Assembly (NCBI RefSeq): GCF_014204985.1
Contig: NZ_JACHMP010000001.1
Span: forward strand, 2,356,001 to 2,420,000
Direction of reading: 5' to 3'
Origin: Streptosporangium becharense
GTDB taxonomy: Bacteria; Actinomycetota; Actinomycetes; Streptosporangiales; Streptosporangiaceae
Length of the DNA: 64,000 nt
Part shown: positions 29,843 to 39,077 of the stretch, piece after piece
How positions within the stretch are numbered: position 1 is the stretch's first letter
How the letters are laid out: each line of letters starts with the position of its first letter
Made by a program: the position numbers and the translations under genes
The notes under the pieces: generated by a model
What the model was told of the DNA's origin: nothing
Seen by the model: the letters and a program-made list of their open reading frames with translations, nothing else
Database searches by the model: none

Positions 29843-30409
29843 TCAGACCCTGAGGGTGAGCACGTGCTCAACCAAAGTGATCAAGGTTGACTTCACGGCG
29901 TCGCGGGACCGTGCGTCGGTCCGGACGACGGGGACGTGCGGGGAGATCGTCAGAGCTTCCCGCACCTCCTCCTCACCGTGGATGTGCGTGCCGCCGAAAC
30001 CGTTCAGAGCCACGACGAACGGCAGGCCCGCCTCTTCGAAGTAGTCGATCGCCGGGAAGCTGTCGGCCAGCCTCCGCGTGTCGACGAGCACGATCGCACC
30101 GATCGCACCCTTCACGAGGTCGTCCCACATGAACCAGAACCGGTGCTGACCCGGCGTACCGAACAGGTACAGGATCAGATCGCGGTCCAGCGAGACCCGG
30201 CCGAAGTCCATGGCGACCGTGGTGGTCCGCTTGGTCGGAATGTGCGACAGGTCGTCGACCTCCGCACTCGCCTCCGTCATCACGGCTTCCGTGGTCAGCG
30301 GCATGATTTCGGAGACCGCACCAACGAAGGTCGTCTTGCCGACACCGAATCCGCCGGCAACGACGATCTTCGTCGACGTCATTCCGGCGTCAGAGCCTGC
30401 GAAGCCCAC
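29843..30409 (-). CDS. Conservon small GTPase CvnD (copy 2)
   Basis: 188 residues, nearly the same as copy 1: P-loop GGFGVGKTTFVGAVSEIMPLTTEAVMT, FGTPGQHRFWFMWDDLVKGAIGAIVLVDTRRLADSFPAIDYFEEA. Differences cluster in the segment after the P-loop (EVDDLSHIPTKRTTT against GIDDLGLTPNKTTTT) and near GFGGTHIHGEEE. The GTG at 30407-30409 gives the same 20-base overlap with cvnC as in copy 1; an ATG at 30380-30382 is an alternative. Confidence 0.92.
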   Translation of the reverse strand: MGFAGSDAGMTSTKIVVAGGFGVGKTTFVGAVSEIMPLTTEAVMTEASAEVDDLSHIPTKRTTTVAMDFGRVSLDRDLILYLFGTPGQHRFWFMWDDLVKGAIGAIVLVDTRRLADSFPAIDYFEEAGLPFVVALNGFGGTHIHGEEEVREALTISPHVPVVRTDARSRDAVKSTLITLVEHVLTLRV

Positions 30410-30791
30410 TGAGCACCCTTTCAAGCAAGTTGAGGTCCGGCTTACCAGCATCCAGCGACGGCTGGTGGATCTGCACCAGGCCCTCGGCTGCCATGTCCGC
30501 TATCAGTACCCGGGTCACGCCTAGCGGCATGCGCAACAGAGCGGCGAGCTCGGCGACCGAGCGCACCTGCCGGGACAGCGTGATTATCGCCTGATATTCG
30601 GTGGAGAGCGTGGATAGGTCCACGCTCGCGAACGTCGCCGAGGAAACCAGCGCCTCGAGTGCGAGCTGCATGCGGGGGGCGGTCCTTCCCCCGGTCACAG
30701 CGTACGGGCGAATCAGACGGTTTCGCCCGCTCTTGGCCTGAGACGGGCGGGGGGGTTCTTCCCCCGAGCCACGCCAACCTGGTGCGTCCAT
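30390..30791 (-). CDS. Conservon DUF742 protein CvnC (copy 2)
   Basis: 133 residues; the shorter N-terminus is Pro/Arg/Gly-rich and the DUF742 core is intact (LIRPYAVTGGRTAPRMQLALEALVSSATF, VRSVAELAALLRMPLGVTRVLIADMAAEGLVQIHQP, LNLLERVLSGLRRL). Nine bp after cvnB copy 2. Confidence 0.92.
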   Translation of the reverse strand: MDAPGWRGSGEEPPRPSQAKSGRNRLIRPYAVTGGRTAPRMQLALEALVSSATFASVDLSTLSTEYQAIITLSRQVRSVAELAALLRMPLGVTRVLIADMAAEGLVQIHQPSLDAGKPDLNLLERVLSGLRRL

Positions 30792-30800
30792 ATCACCCCC

Positions 30801-31223
30801 CTATCGCTGGGCCGACTGCAGTTCGGCGCGGAGCGCAGGCGTCAGCGCCTGGCCGGCGCGCTCAGTGAGCAGCGTCATCTGGTAGGCCACAAGGCCCATG
30901 TCGCAGTCCGGCGAGGCCAGTACGGCCAGCGCGGACCCGTCGCTGATCGACATGGTCAGCAGGAGTCCCCGCTGCATCTCGATCACGGTCTGAGCCACCG
31001 GTCCGCCCTCGAACACCCGGGACGCACCTTGGGTCAGGCTGATCAGGCCGGCCGTGATCGCGGCGAGCTGGTCGGCCCGGTCCTTGGGAAAGCCCTGGGA
31101 GTAGGCCAGCGGGAGGCCGTCCGCGGAGACGATCACCGCGTGTGCCACCCCGGGCATCTCCTTGACGAACTCGGTGATCAGCCAGTTGAAGCCGCGAGCG
31201 GCCTGACTGAGTTGGTTGTTCAC
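30801..31223 (-). CDS. Roadblock/LC7 protein CvnB (copy 2)
   Basis: 140 residues, the same length as copy 1 and closely similar: NWLITEFVKEMPGVAHAVIVSADGLPLAYSQGFPKDRADQLAAITAGLISLTQGASRVFEGGPVAQ. GTG start within a four-base GTGA overlap with the kinase stop, a tighter coupling than in conservon 1. Confidence 0.93.
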   Translation of the reverse strand: MNNQLSQAARGFNWLITEFVKEMPGVAHAVIVSADGLPLAYSQGFPKDRADQLAAITAGLISLTQGASRVFEGGPVAQTVIEMQRGLLLTMSISDGSALAVLASPDCDMGLVAYQMTLLTERAGQALTPALRAELQSAQR

Positions 31224-34200
31224 TGCTGGTTCTCTCCCTCGGCGGCCTTGGCGCGCTCGCTCATCTCAGCGCGTCCCTGCCGCACGCCTTGCTGGAAACT
31301 GGACAGGCGGCTGCGTACCCGCTCCGCCGACACGGGCGGAACCGGAGCGGCGGGCGCGGCCGGCGCGGACGAGGCGGACCCGGGGACGAGGTTCGCCTTG
31401 GGGACCCGCTTGGGGAGCCCTGCCCCGGTCACGCCGCCGTCCGCGGGCTTCTTGGCGGCCTCCGCGGCGGCCCAGCCCTGGTCGGCCGGGGTGCTCCACG
31501 CCTGCCTGTTCACCGACGCGGGCCTGCGGGTGGGAAGGGGCGGCCGGGACTGCTGCTCCGGGGACGCGTGTCCCGGGAAGCCCTGCCCGTGCGCGGGTCC
31601 CTGCGGGGGCCCCTGGAAGGGCTGCTGCGGGGGCTGCGGTGAGAGCTGAGGGACGTTCTGCGTCTCCAACCCCTGCGGCCCTCTCTTGACACGCTGCTCC
31701 ATCGGCCGCTGCAGAGTCTCGCGCCGAGGCAGGGCTTCACGCCGAGGCAGGGGCTCCCGCCGGGGCAGGGGCTCGGCGGCGGACTCCGTACCGGACTCCG
31801 CGGTGGACGCGGCGGAGTCCGTCTCGGAGTCGGGCATGCTCTTGCGGAACCAGTCGGACTCCACCGCATCGAAGATCGGCAGGAACTCCCCATCCCCGGA
31901 CTCCGGGCCCGCGGGCGGCACCTCGACCACCGGGAGGGCCTGGGTGTTGTCCGTGACCTCCGGCTGCGGTGCCCACGGATCGTTCGGGGACGCCTCCGGC
32001 CAGGCCGGCGGGAAGGAGGGCGCCGGGTTCGACGTCAGGGACGAGGACCATGTGTCCTCCGCCGCGGAGGCGGACACCACCGGCTCCGACCAGATGTCCG
32101 GCCCTTGATCGGTCCCGGAGGAGGCGGGCGCCGACGTCCGAGGCGACGCGGGCGGTGCCTGGGGCGGCGTCTGCGGCGGCCTCGGAGCCAGGCCGTTCGG
32201 GGACAGGCCGTTGGGGGACGGACTGCCGGGGGCCAGGCCGTTCGGAGACAGGCCATTGGGGGACAGGCCATTGGGGGACAGGCCGTTGGGGGACAGGCCG
32301 TTGGGGGCCTGCGGCCGGGGGCCCTGTCCGGTGCCTCCGCCGAACGAGTCGGTGCTCTTCATCGCGCCGAACGGGTCCTGAGCCGGGATGGAACCGAACG
32401 GGGCCTGAGCCGGCACGGAGCCGAACGGGTCCATCGAGCCGAAGGAGGTGTTCTGGCCCGCCATCGCCAGCTCGGGCATCGACGTGGGCTGGGCCACGAT
32501 CTGGTTCGGCAGGAGCACGACGGCGCTCAGGCCGCCGACCTCCGGACGCCGGAGCTGCACCCTGATGCCGTGCCGCATGGCCAGACGGCCGACCACGAAC
32601 AGACCCATCCGGCGGGAGACCGACAGGTCCACCGCGGGAGGTTCGGCCAGGCGTCGGTTGGCCTCGGCGAGCTCCTCGTCGCTCATGCCGATGCCCGAGT
32701 CGGTGACCGCCAGGATGACGGCGCCCATCTCGTTGCCGTTGCTGGTCACCGTGATCTTGGTGTCCTGCGGCGAGAAGAAGATCGCGTTCTCGACGAGCTC
32801 CGCGACCAGGTGGACGATGTCGTTGACGGCCTGGCCGATGATCGAGATGCCGGACTCGACGCGGAGGGACACCCGCTCGTAGTTCTCGACCTCCGACAGC
32901 GAGGCGCGGACGACGTCGCTGAGCGGGACCGGCTCGCTCCACCGGCGGCTCTGCTCCTGGCCGGCGAGGACCAGGAGGTTCTCGGAGTTGCGGCGCATAC
33001 GGGTGGCCAGGTGGTCGAGCTTGAAGAGGCTGGCCAGCCGGCCCTCGTCCTCCTCGCCCTGCTCCAGGTCGTCGATGAGGTCGATCTGCCGCTCCACGAG
33101 CGACTGGGTGCGCCGGGAGAGGTTGACGAACATCGCGTTGACGTTGTTCCGCAGCCGGGCCTCGTCGCCCGCCAGCCGGATGGCCTCGCGGTGGACCTCG
33201 TCGAAGGCTCGGGCCACTTCCCCGATCTCGTCGCGGGAAGCCACTCCGATGGAGGGCACCTCGACGTTCGGAGCCAGGTCCCCGGACTCGCGCAGCGCGC
33301 GCACCGTCTCGGGGAGCCGGGTGTCGGCCACCTCGAGCGCCTCGCTGCGCAGCTTGCGCAGCGGCCGGACCAGGGTCCCCGCCACCCAGAGAGTGATGAG
33401 CAGGATCAGGACGAGCAGGACGATGATCGTCGCACCCGAGATGATGGCGCTGCGCTGCTCGCTGCTCTCCAGTTCCTGGCTGCGGGCCACGACGGCGGAC
33501 GCCAGGCTGCGCTCTTCGGTGCGCATCCCGCTGACGATCGCCGAGGAGGCGGTGTACCAGGTGTCGGCGGTCTGCACCCAACTGCGGCCGATCGGCTGCA
33601 GCGGCTTGTTCTCGCGCATGCGCGACATGGCGAGGCTTCGGATGGAGTCGGCCTGGGCGACCTGCTGCCCGCTGACCAGTTCGTCGAACCGCTTGATGTC
33701 GCCGGCGGACGCGGTGGCCCGGAAGGCGTTCACCTCGCTCTGCTGGCTCCGGTAGGCGCCGAGGAGGTCAGCCGTGTCGTCGAAGTCGAACTTGCGGTCG
33801 AGGAAGCTGACGAGGAGGGTGCCCCGCTGCCTGGCGACCTGCTCCTTGGCCCGGCTCAGCGCGCCCAGGGCGAGCGCGTCACCGATGAGACGTTCGTCAC
33901 CACCGCTTCGACCGAGGTCGTCGTGGAGCGTGAGGAAGTCGTTGATCATCCGCGAGTACATGCTGAGCGCCGCACGCGGCAACACACCGCCGCGTGCGTC
34001 CATCGGCTTGCGCAGACCGGGCAGGCCCTCCAGCCAGCGGCGGACCTGGGCGACCTCGGCCTCGACCCGGGCGCCCTGCGACGGCTCAAGGGCGTCGATC
34101 GCCTTCAGGACCTGGCCACCGATGCGGTCGACGACCGCTCGCTGGTCTCTGACCCTGGCCACTCGGTTGCGGTTGCCGAAGGCGATGTTCCAGGCGGTGA

Positions 34201-34450
34201 GGTCACGCTCCTCCCCCATCTCGTGGGCGAGGGTGCCGAGGGAATCGACCAGCGAGGCGACCTGGCTCATCCGGCGGTACTCGCTGGCGGTGGCGAGCGC
34301 GGAGGTCAACTGGAGGCCGGTGAGCAGAACGGCTGCCGCGGTGGGGAGCAGGATCAGCGCGACCAGACGGGGACGCACACGCCAGTTCGCCGGCAGGAGT
34401 CGGCTGCCCACCCCTGACGCGCGGTGGCTCCGGCGGTCTTGTGTCATCAC
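31220..34450 (-). CDS. Conservon sensor kinase CvnA (copy 2)
   Basis: 1076 residues with the same plan as copy 1: helix 1 (LVALILLPTAAAVLLTGLQL), NIT-type sensor domain, helix 2 (SGATIIVLLVLILLITLWVAGT), HAMP, DHp-like RMRRNSENLLVLAGQE, HATPase (ELVENAIFFSPQDT, DSGIGMSDEEL). The low-complexity tail differs from copy 1 and has a run of NGLSP repeats and PLPRREPLPRREALPRRE repeats. It ends in VRSRLSSFQQGVRQGR. GTG at 34448-34450, immediately followed by an in-frame ATG. The sensor domains of the two copies are much more diverged than the cytoplasmic ones, so they probably sense different signals. Confidence 0.92.
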   Translation of the reverse strand: MMTQDRRSHRASGVGSRLLPANWRVRPRLVALILLPTAAAVLLTGLQLTSALATASEYRRMSQVASLVDSLGTLAHEMGEERDLTAWNIAFGNRNRVARVRDQRAVVDRIGGQVLKAIDALEPSQGARVEAEVAQVRRWLEGLPGLRKPMDARGGVLPRAALSMYSRMINDFLTLHDDLGRSGGDERLIGDALALGALSRAKEQVARQRGTLLVSFLDRKFDFDDTADLLGAYRSQQSEVNAFRATASAGDIKRFDELVSGQQVAQADSIRSLAMSRMRENKPLQPIGRSWVQTADTWYTASSAIVSGMRTEERSLASAVVARSQELESSEQRSAIISGATIIVLLVLILLITLWVAGTLVRPLRKLRSEALEVADTRLPETVRALRESGDLAPNVEVPSIGVASRDEIGEVARAFDEVHREAIRLAGDEARLRNNVNAMFVNLSRRTQSLVERQIDLIDDLEQGEEDEGRLASLFKLDHLATRMRRNSENLLVLAGQEQSRRWSEPVPLSDVVRASLSEVENYERVSLRVESGISIIGQAVNDIVHLVAELVENAIFFSPQDTKITVTSNGNEMGAVILAVTDSGIGMSDEELAEANRRLAEPPAVDLSVSRRMGLFVVGRLAMRHGIRVQLRRPEVGGLSAVVLLPNQIVAQPTSMPELAMAGQNTSFGSMDPFGSVPAQAPFGSIPAQDPFGAMKSTDSFGGGTGQGPRPQAPNGLSPNGLSPNGLSPNGLSPNGLAPGSPSPNGLSPNGLAPRPPQTPPQAPPASPRTSAPASSGTDQGPDIWSEPVVSASAAEDTWSSSLTSNPAPSFPPAWPEASPNDPWAPQPEVTDNTQALPVVEVPPAGPESGDGEFLPIFDAVESDWFRKSMPDSETDSAASTAESGTESAAEPLPRREPLPRREALPRRETLQRPMEQRVKRGPQGLETQNVPQLSPQPPQQPFQGPPQGPAHGQGFPGHASPEQQSRPPLPTRRPASVNRQAWSTPADQGWAAAEAAKKPADGGVTGAGLPKRVPKANLVPGSASSAPAAPAAPVPPVSAERVRSRLSSFQQGVRQGRAEMSERAKAAEGENQQ
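32190..32308. repeat. 15-bp tandem repeat encoding NGLSP units
   Basis: Seven or so copies of a GGCCGTTGGGGGACA-type unit (plus strand), some with one or two changes, encode consecutive NGLSP or NGLAP pentapeptides in the CvnA2 tail. The unit length is a multiple of three. Confidence 0.85.
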
Positions 34451-34575
34451 TGGCCTACGTAACCCCTCGCCGGATTTGGAAGCGGCGAAAGCAATTTGAG
34501 CACATCCTTTATGTCACTTCGAATGGAGTAGATACCGATATATCCGTACAAAACGGACATTTGACATCAAAGTTT
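34451..34575 (-). promoter_or_regulatory. AT-rich promoter region of conservon 2
   Basis: 125 bp, the least GC-rich stretch nearby (34495-34575). It must hold the conservon 2 promoter. A weak stem TCCGT-N5-ACGGA at 34543-34557, close to the aldehyde dehydrogenase stop, may end that upstream unit. Confidence 0.45.
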
Positions 34576-35973
34576 TCAGGCTGGCCGGAAGGAATCCCTC
34601 ACCTCCGGAACCTGGTGCTTGATCATCAGGTGACGGGTCACAGAGTATTCCTGCACCGCCTCCTGACTCATGTCTTTGCCGAAGCCGCTTCCCTTCACCC
34701 CGCCGTGCGGAGCCTCCGAGGCGATGGGCAGGTGGTCGTTCACCCAGGTCACGCCCACGTCCAGCCGGTGCGAGACGCGCAGCGCCCTGGCCACGTCGTT
34801 CGACCAGACCGAGGAGGCCAGACCGTAGGGGGTGTCGTTGGCCAGCCGGACCGCCTCGTCCTCTCCGTCGAACGGCAGAGCCACGAGCACCGGGCCGAAA
34901 AGCTCACCCTGGACGATCTCGCTGTCCTGGCGGGCGTCACCGATCAGTGTAGGCGGGTAGTAGAACCCCGGGCCGTCGAGGGGAGCGCCGCCGCAGAGCA
35001 CCGAGGCCCCGGACCGCTCGACGAAGCCGTGCACGCGGTCGCGGTGCGCGGCGGAGATCAGCGGGCCGATGTCGGTGGACGGGTCCCACGGGTCACCGAC
35101 CCTGATCTGCGCCAACGTCTCACGGAGCGCCTCCGTCGCCTCGCCGTACACCTCACGGGAGATGTAGACGCGCGTCGCGGCCGTGCAGTCCTGGCCGGTG
35201 TTGTAGGTGGCGCCCATGGCGACGCCCCTGGCCATCTCGGCCAGGTTCGCGTCGCCGAAGACCAGCGCCGGGGCCTTGCCGCCGAGTTCGAGGTGGACCC
35301 GCTTCAACGAGCCCGCCGCCCCCCGCATGACCGCGCGGCCGGTCGCGGTGGAACCGGTGACGCTCACCATGTCGACGCCCGGGTCGGTGACCAGGGCCTC
35401 GCCCACCTCCGCGTCGCCCAGGACGACCTGGAGCAGGCCGTCCGGCGCGCCCGCGCGGGCGAACAGCTCGGCCAGCCGGAGCGTGGTGCCCGGCGTCTGC
35501 GGCGCGGGCTTGATGACCACCGCGTTCCCCGCGGCCAGCGCGGGACCGATCTTCCACACCGCCATGACGAGGGGGAAGTTCCACGGCGCGATCGAGCCGA
35601 CGACGCCGACCGGACGGCGGACCAGCACCGAGGTGTAGCCGGAGCTGAGCACCCCGGCCCCGGTGCCGTCCAGCGAGCGGGCCGCACCGGCGAAGAACCG
35701 GAGATTGTCGGCCGCGAACGGCAACTCGCCGTCGCGGAACACCGCCGCGGGCTTGCCGGTCTCGGCGACCTCCAGCCGGGTCAGCTCCTCGGCGTCGGCC
35801 TCGACGAGGTCCGCGAAGCGCAACAGCACCCTGGCCCGCTCGGCCGGGGTGGCCGCGCTCCACTCCGCGAAGGCCGCGCGAGCCCGCCGCACGGCAGCCG
35901 ACACCTCCGCCACGGGGGTGTCCGCCACCTCCGTCAGGAGCTCTCCGGTTGCCGGATTGATCAACTTACCCAT
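34576..35973 (-). CDS. Aldehyde dehydrogenase, probably aminobutyraldehyde type
   Basis: 465 residues of the NAD(P)-dependent aldehyde dehydrogenase superfamily. Proton acceptor Glu in LELGGKAPALVFGDAN, catalytic Cys in NTGQDCTAATRVY, nucleotide-binding GSTATGRAV. The GQDC context resembles the gamma-aminobutyraldehyde dehydrogenase (PatD/YdcW) group, which oxidises 4-aminobutanal from putrescine to GABA, and this agrees with the polyamine-type transporter nearby. It follows the glycosyltransferase by 34 bp and is probably cotranscribed. Substrate call is inference. Confidence 0.85.
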   Translation of the reverse strand: MGKLINPATGELLTEVADTPVAEVSAAVRRARAAFAEWSAATPAERARVLLRFADLVEADAEELTRLEVAETGKPAAVFRDGELPFAADNLRFFAGAARSLDGTGAGVLSSGYTSVLVRRPVGVVGSIAPWNFPLVMAVWKIGPALAAGNAVVIKPAPQTPGTTLRLAELFARAGAPDGLLQVVLGDAEVGEALVTDPGVDMVSVTGSTATGRAVMRGAAGSLKRVHLELGGKAPALVFGDANLAEMARGVAMGATYNTGQDCTAATRVYISREVYGEATEALRETLAQIRVGDPWDPSTDIGPLISAAHRDRVHGFVERSGASVLCGGAPLDGPGFYYPPTLIGDARQDSEIVQGELFGPVLVALPFDGEDEAVRLANDTPYGLASSVWSNDVARALRVSHRLDVGVTWVNDHLPIASEAPHGGVKGSGFGKDMSQEAVQEYSVTRHLMIKHQVPEVRDSFRPA

Positions 35974-36007
35974 GGAACTTTCCTCATCGTGGTGGTGCGG
36001 GGAACCG

Positions 36008-37279
36008 TCAGGCGCCGGCCTGCTCGATCAGGTCGGCGGCCTTGCGCAGGCCGTCCCGCCTGCGGATCTCCTCGCCGGCGGCGGCCAGGCGCGCGCGGAG
36101 CTCGGTGTCACCGAGCAGCCGCTCCAGCGCGCCGGTCAACTCCTCGTCGGTGAAGGCGTAGGTGGCCAGGCGCACACCGTAGCCCAGCTCGTGGACTCGC
36201 TGGGCGTTGTCGTACTGGTCCCAGAACAGCGGCAGCAGGATCATCGGCTTGCCGAAGTGCAGCGCCTCGGTGGTGGTGTTGTTGCCGCCGTGCGTGATGA
36301 CCAGGTCGACCATCGGGATGATCTTGGTCTGCGGCACGAACTCGGCGCCCCACATGTTGTGGGCGAGCTTGATCTCCTCATGGAGCGGGCCCTTGGACAC
36401 GATGAAGCGGTACGGCGTGGTGGCCAGCACGTCGATGACGCGCTGCATCAGGTCGACGTCGGCCGAACCGAGCGAGCCGAGCGAGAAGTAGACCAGCGGG
36501 CCGTCCTGCTCCGCCAGCGAGGCGGGGAGCTCGAAGGCGTCGTCGGTCTCGCGCACCGAGGAGTCGAGGCGGTGCCAGGTGCCGTCCAGCGGCCGGGCGT
36601 CGACGTAGTCGAGGATCTCCGGGTAGACGTAGAGGTTGAGGTCGCCCTGGTGGATGAAGTCCAGTTCGGGCAGGGCCGGGGCGCCCTGGGCGACGACCCA
36701 CTCGTTGAAGGCGGTCCACATCTCGCGGTGGGTGCGGTCGTACTCGGCGCGGAAGGCCTCCCACTCCGAGCGGTCGTCGGCGGGCAGCCCGGAGAACACC
36801 GGGGCCACGCCCTCGCCGCGCACCTCCAGCGGGTTGCAGGAGACGATGCGGACGAACGGCTTGCCGGCCGTCAGCAGCGCCGGGAAGGTGATCACGTTGT
36901 CCTCGACGATCACGTCGGGCCGGACGCGCTCGATGATCGACCTCAGCTGGGGCTCGCAGTACTTCACGCCATCGATAAGCGACTCCCAGATCGGCTTGGT
37001 GACCGTCTCCAGTTGCTCAAGAGTGGATTTGCGGTATTCCGGGGCGGTGTCCCGGATGAAGTCCTTCCAGAACTGACCGGCGTCCTGCTCCTCCTCGGTC
37101 GGAGGTGCCAGATCGACCAGGTCCTCCTCGAATCCGAGGGCCGTCAATTTCCCCTTCCAGGAGGCCTCGGCCGCGAAGACGACACGGTGACCGCGCTTAC
37201 GGAGAATGTCACCGATGCCGATGCAGTTGTTCGTCGGCCCGTAGGCACTCTCCGGCATGAACAGGATCGTGAGAGACAT
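36008..37279 (-). CDS. GT1-family (UGT/MGT-type) glycosyltransferase
   Basis: 423 residues, GT-B fold. The N-terminal acceptor domain begins MSLTILFMPESAYGPTNNCIGIGDILRKRGHRVVF. The C-terminal donor site has VYFSLGSLGS and THGGNNTTTEALHFGKPMILLPLFWDQYDNAQR, the nucleotide-sugar motif of macrolide/UDP-glycosyltransferases. The acceptor could be a small natural product, but no biosynthetic genes lie nearby. First gene of the leftward pair with the aldehyde dehydrogenase; a palindrome lies 31-48 bp upstream. Confidence 0.88.
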   Translation of the reverse strand: MSLTILFMPESAYGPTNNCIGIGDILRKRGHRVVFAAEASWKGKLTALGFEEDLVDLAPPTEEEQDAGQFWKDFIRDTAPEYRKSTLEQLETVTKPIWESLIDGVKYCEPQLRSIIERVRPDVIVEDNVITFPALLTAGKPFVRIVSCNPLEVRGEGVAPVFSGLPADDRSEWEAFRAEYDRTHREMWTAFNEWVVAQGAPALPELDFIHQGDLNLYVYPEILDYVDARPLDGTWHRLDSSVRETDDAFELPASLAEQDGPLVYFSLGSLGSADVDLMQRVIDVLATTPYRFIVSKGPLHEEIKLAHNMWGAEFVPQTKIIPMVDLVITHGGNNTTTEALHFGKPMILLPLFWDQYDNAQRVHELGYGVRLATYAFTDEELTGALERLLGDTELRARLAAAGEEIRRRDGLRKAADLIEQAGA

Positions 37280-37309
37280 CGCGCCTCCATGCGCCGTGGG
37301 TTTTGTGCT

Positions 37310-37327
37310 TTTGAAGAATGGTTCAAA
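37310..37327. promoter_or_regulatory. Probable TetR operator (copy 1)
   Basis: TTTGAAGAATGGTTCAAA: 6-bp perfect arms with a 6-bp spacer in the divergent gap between the glycosyltransferase and the tetR gene. Its core TTGAA-N6-TTCAA recurs upstream of potD. Confidence 0.6.
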
Positions 37328-37404
37328 TCATGGCTAGCAAAAATGCCGGGAAACGGTCACTATGGACCCCGGCACAGAGTGTGGTTTTCAACGAGCGGGG
37401 GATC

Positions 37405-38013
37405 ATGACGCGCAAGGGACGGGCGGATCGACGCCTGGATCTCATCGCGGCCGCACATCGGGCGATCATCCGGCACGGCACCGAGGGCGTGCACCTCAAC
37501 CACGTCGCCGAAGAGGCGGGCCTCACCTCCGGAGCCGTGCTGTACCACTACCCCAGGCTCAGCGAGCTGCTGGTGGACGCCCATCACTCCGGGCTGGAGC
37601 GCTTCTACGAGCAACGCCTCAAGCGGATCAGCGGCATGCGCGACCCGGCCGAGAAGCTGATCGTGACCGTCCGCTCGGGGCTGCCGCACGGGCCGGACGA
37701 CCCGGACGTGCGGCTGCTCAACGAGCTGGGCGGAGCCGCGCACCGCAACAGGATGTACGCGCTGCTGCTCACCACCCTCTACGACCGTCAGGTCTCGCTC
37801 TACCAGAGCATCCTGGACACCGGGGCGGCGCTGGGGACCTTCACGTTGTCCGACGACTCTCTCGTCATCGCCCGTAACCTGGTCGCCCTGGAGGACGCCT
37901 ACGGTTACCGCATCACGGCGCGCCACCCGGTGATCGGTCCGGCGGAGGCGGCGGAGCTCATCCTGGAGTACGCCCGGACCGCCACGGACCACCCGCTCAA
38001 GACATCTCATTGA
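37405..38013 (+). CDS. TetR-family transcriptional regulator
   Basis: 202 residues. The helix-turn-helix HLNHVAEEAGLTSGAVLYHYPRLSELLVDAHH near residues 32-63 is typical of TetR/BetI-like proteins, followed by a helical ligand-binding domain. The start at ATG 37405 (MTRKGRADRRLDLIAAAHRAII) has GGGGG upstream and gives a normal TetR N-terminus; the frame is open back to 37318. Divergent from the glycosyltransferase and convergent with potA, whose end it overlaps by seven bases. Likely local repressor of both flanking operons. Confidence 0.92.
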   Translation: MTRKGRADRRLDLIAAAHRAIIRHGTEGVHLNHVAEEAGLTSGAVLYHYPRLSELLVDAHHSGLERFYEQRLKRISGMRDPAEKLIVTVRSGLPHGPDDPDVRLLNELGGAAHRNRMYALLLTTLYDRQVSLYQSILDTGAALGTFTLSDDSLVIARNLVALEDAYGYRITARHPVIGPAEAAELILEYARTATDHPLKTSH

Positions 38014-39077
38014 GGGATCAGCACCCCGTCCGGTTCGGCCCAGCTCAGGGCCACCGAGGACCCCGCCCTGACCTTGGTGGCCCCCTGGGTGGCGACCAGG
38101 ACCGGCACCGGGTGCCCCTCCACCCGTACCGAGACGTGCGAGATCCCGCCGTAGAAGCTGACGTCCACGGCCTCGCCGCGCAGCACGCCGCCGTCGACCA
38201 CCTTGAGCTGCTCGGCCTCGTCGGTGACCTCGGTCGCCTCGATCAGCCTGATCCGCTCCGGCCGTACGGCGAGCAGCGCGGGCGTCCCCGCGGGCAGGTC
38301 CGGCGCGCCGGGCAGCACGCCCAGCCCATCGGCGGCCAGGCCGCCCGCGGCCACCTGGCCCTCGAAGAGGTTGTTGGCCCCGACGAAGTCGGCGACGAAC
38401 CGGGTGGCCGGGCGCTCGTACAGTTCCACCGGCGCGTCCACCTGCTCGACCCGGCCCGCGCTGAAGACCGCGATCCGGTCGGCCAGCGACATGGCCTCCT
38501 CCTGGTCGTGGGTGACCACGACGAACGTGATGCCGACCTCGTTCTGCAGGCGCTTGAGCTCCAGCTGCATCTCCGCGCGGACCTTCTTGTCGAGCGCGGA
38601 GAGCGGCTCGTCCAGCAGCAGCAGGCGGGGCCGCTTGACGATCGCGCGAGCCAGGGCGACCCGCTGCCGCTGACCACCGGAGAGCTGGTGCGGCCTGCGT
38701 CCGGCCATCGCGCTCAGGCCGACCTTCTCCAGGACCTCCTCCACCCGCCGGCGGACCTCGGAGCGGGACACCTTCTCCCGCTCCAGGCCGTAGGCGATGT
38801 TCTTGGCCACGGTCATGTGGGGGAAGAGCGCGTACGACTGGAACATCAGGTTGATCGGGCGGCGGTGCGCCGGCTGGCTGAGCAGGTTCTCGCCGTCGAG
38901 CGTGACGGAGCCCTCGTCGGGGAACTCGAAGCCGGCCAGGATCCGCAACAGCGTCGTCTTGCCGCATCCGCTGGGGCCGAGCAGCGCGAAGAACTCGCCC
39001 TGCCGGATCTCCAGGGAGACCTCCGACAGCGCCGTGACGTCACCGAACCGGCGGCTGACACCGTTGATCTTCAGCAT
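38007..39077 (-). CDS. potA: Polyamine-type ABC importer ATPase
   Basis: 356 residues. ATPase core: Walker A GPSGCGKTT, signature LSGGQRQRVALARAI, Walker B LLLLDEPLSALD, H-loop VVTHDQEEA. A C-terminal TOBE domain follows (RPERIRLI, YGGISHVSV). This length and layout fit PotA/FutC-type ATPases. Last gene of potD-potB-potC-potA; its ATG overlaps the potC stop by one base. The symbol denotes family, since substrate could be another cationic compound. Confidence 0.88.
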   Translation of the reverse strand: MLKINGVSRRFGDVTALSEVSLEIRQGEFFALLGPSGCGKTTLLRILAGFEFPDEGSVTLDGENLLSQPAHRRPINLMFQSYALFPHMTVAKNIAYGLEREKVSRSEVRRRVEEVLEKVGLSAMAGRRPHQLSGGQRQRVALARAIVKRPRLLLLDEPLSALDKKVRAEMQLELKRLQNEVGITFVVVTHDQEEAMSLADRIAVFSAGRVEQVDAPVELYERPATRFVADFVGANNLFEGQVAAGGLAADGLGVLPGAPDLPAGTPALLAVRPERIRLIEATEVTDEAEQLKVVDGGVLRGEAVDVSFYGGISHVSVRVEGHPVPVLVATQGATKVRAGSSVALSWAEPDGVLIPQ

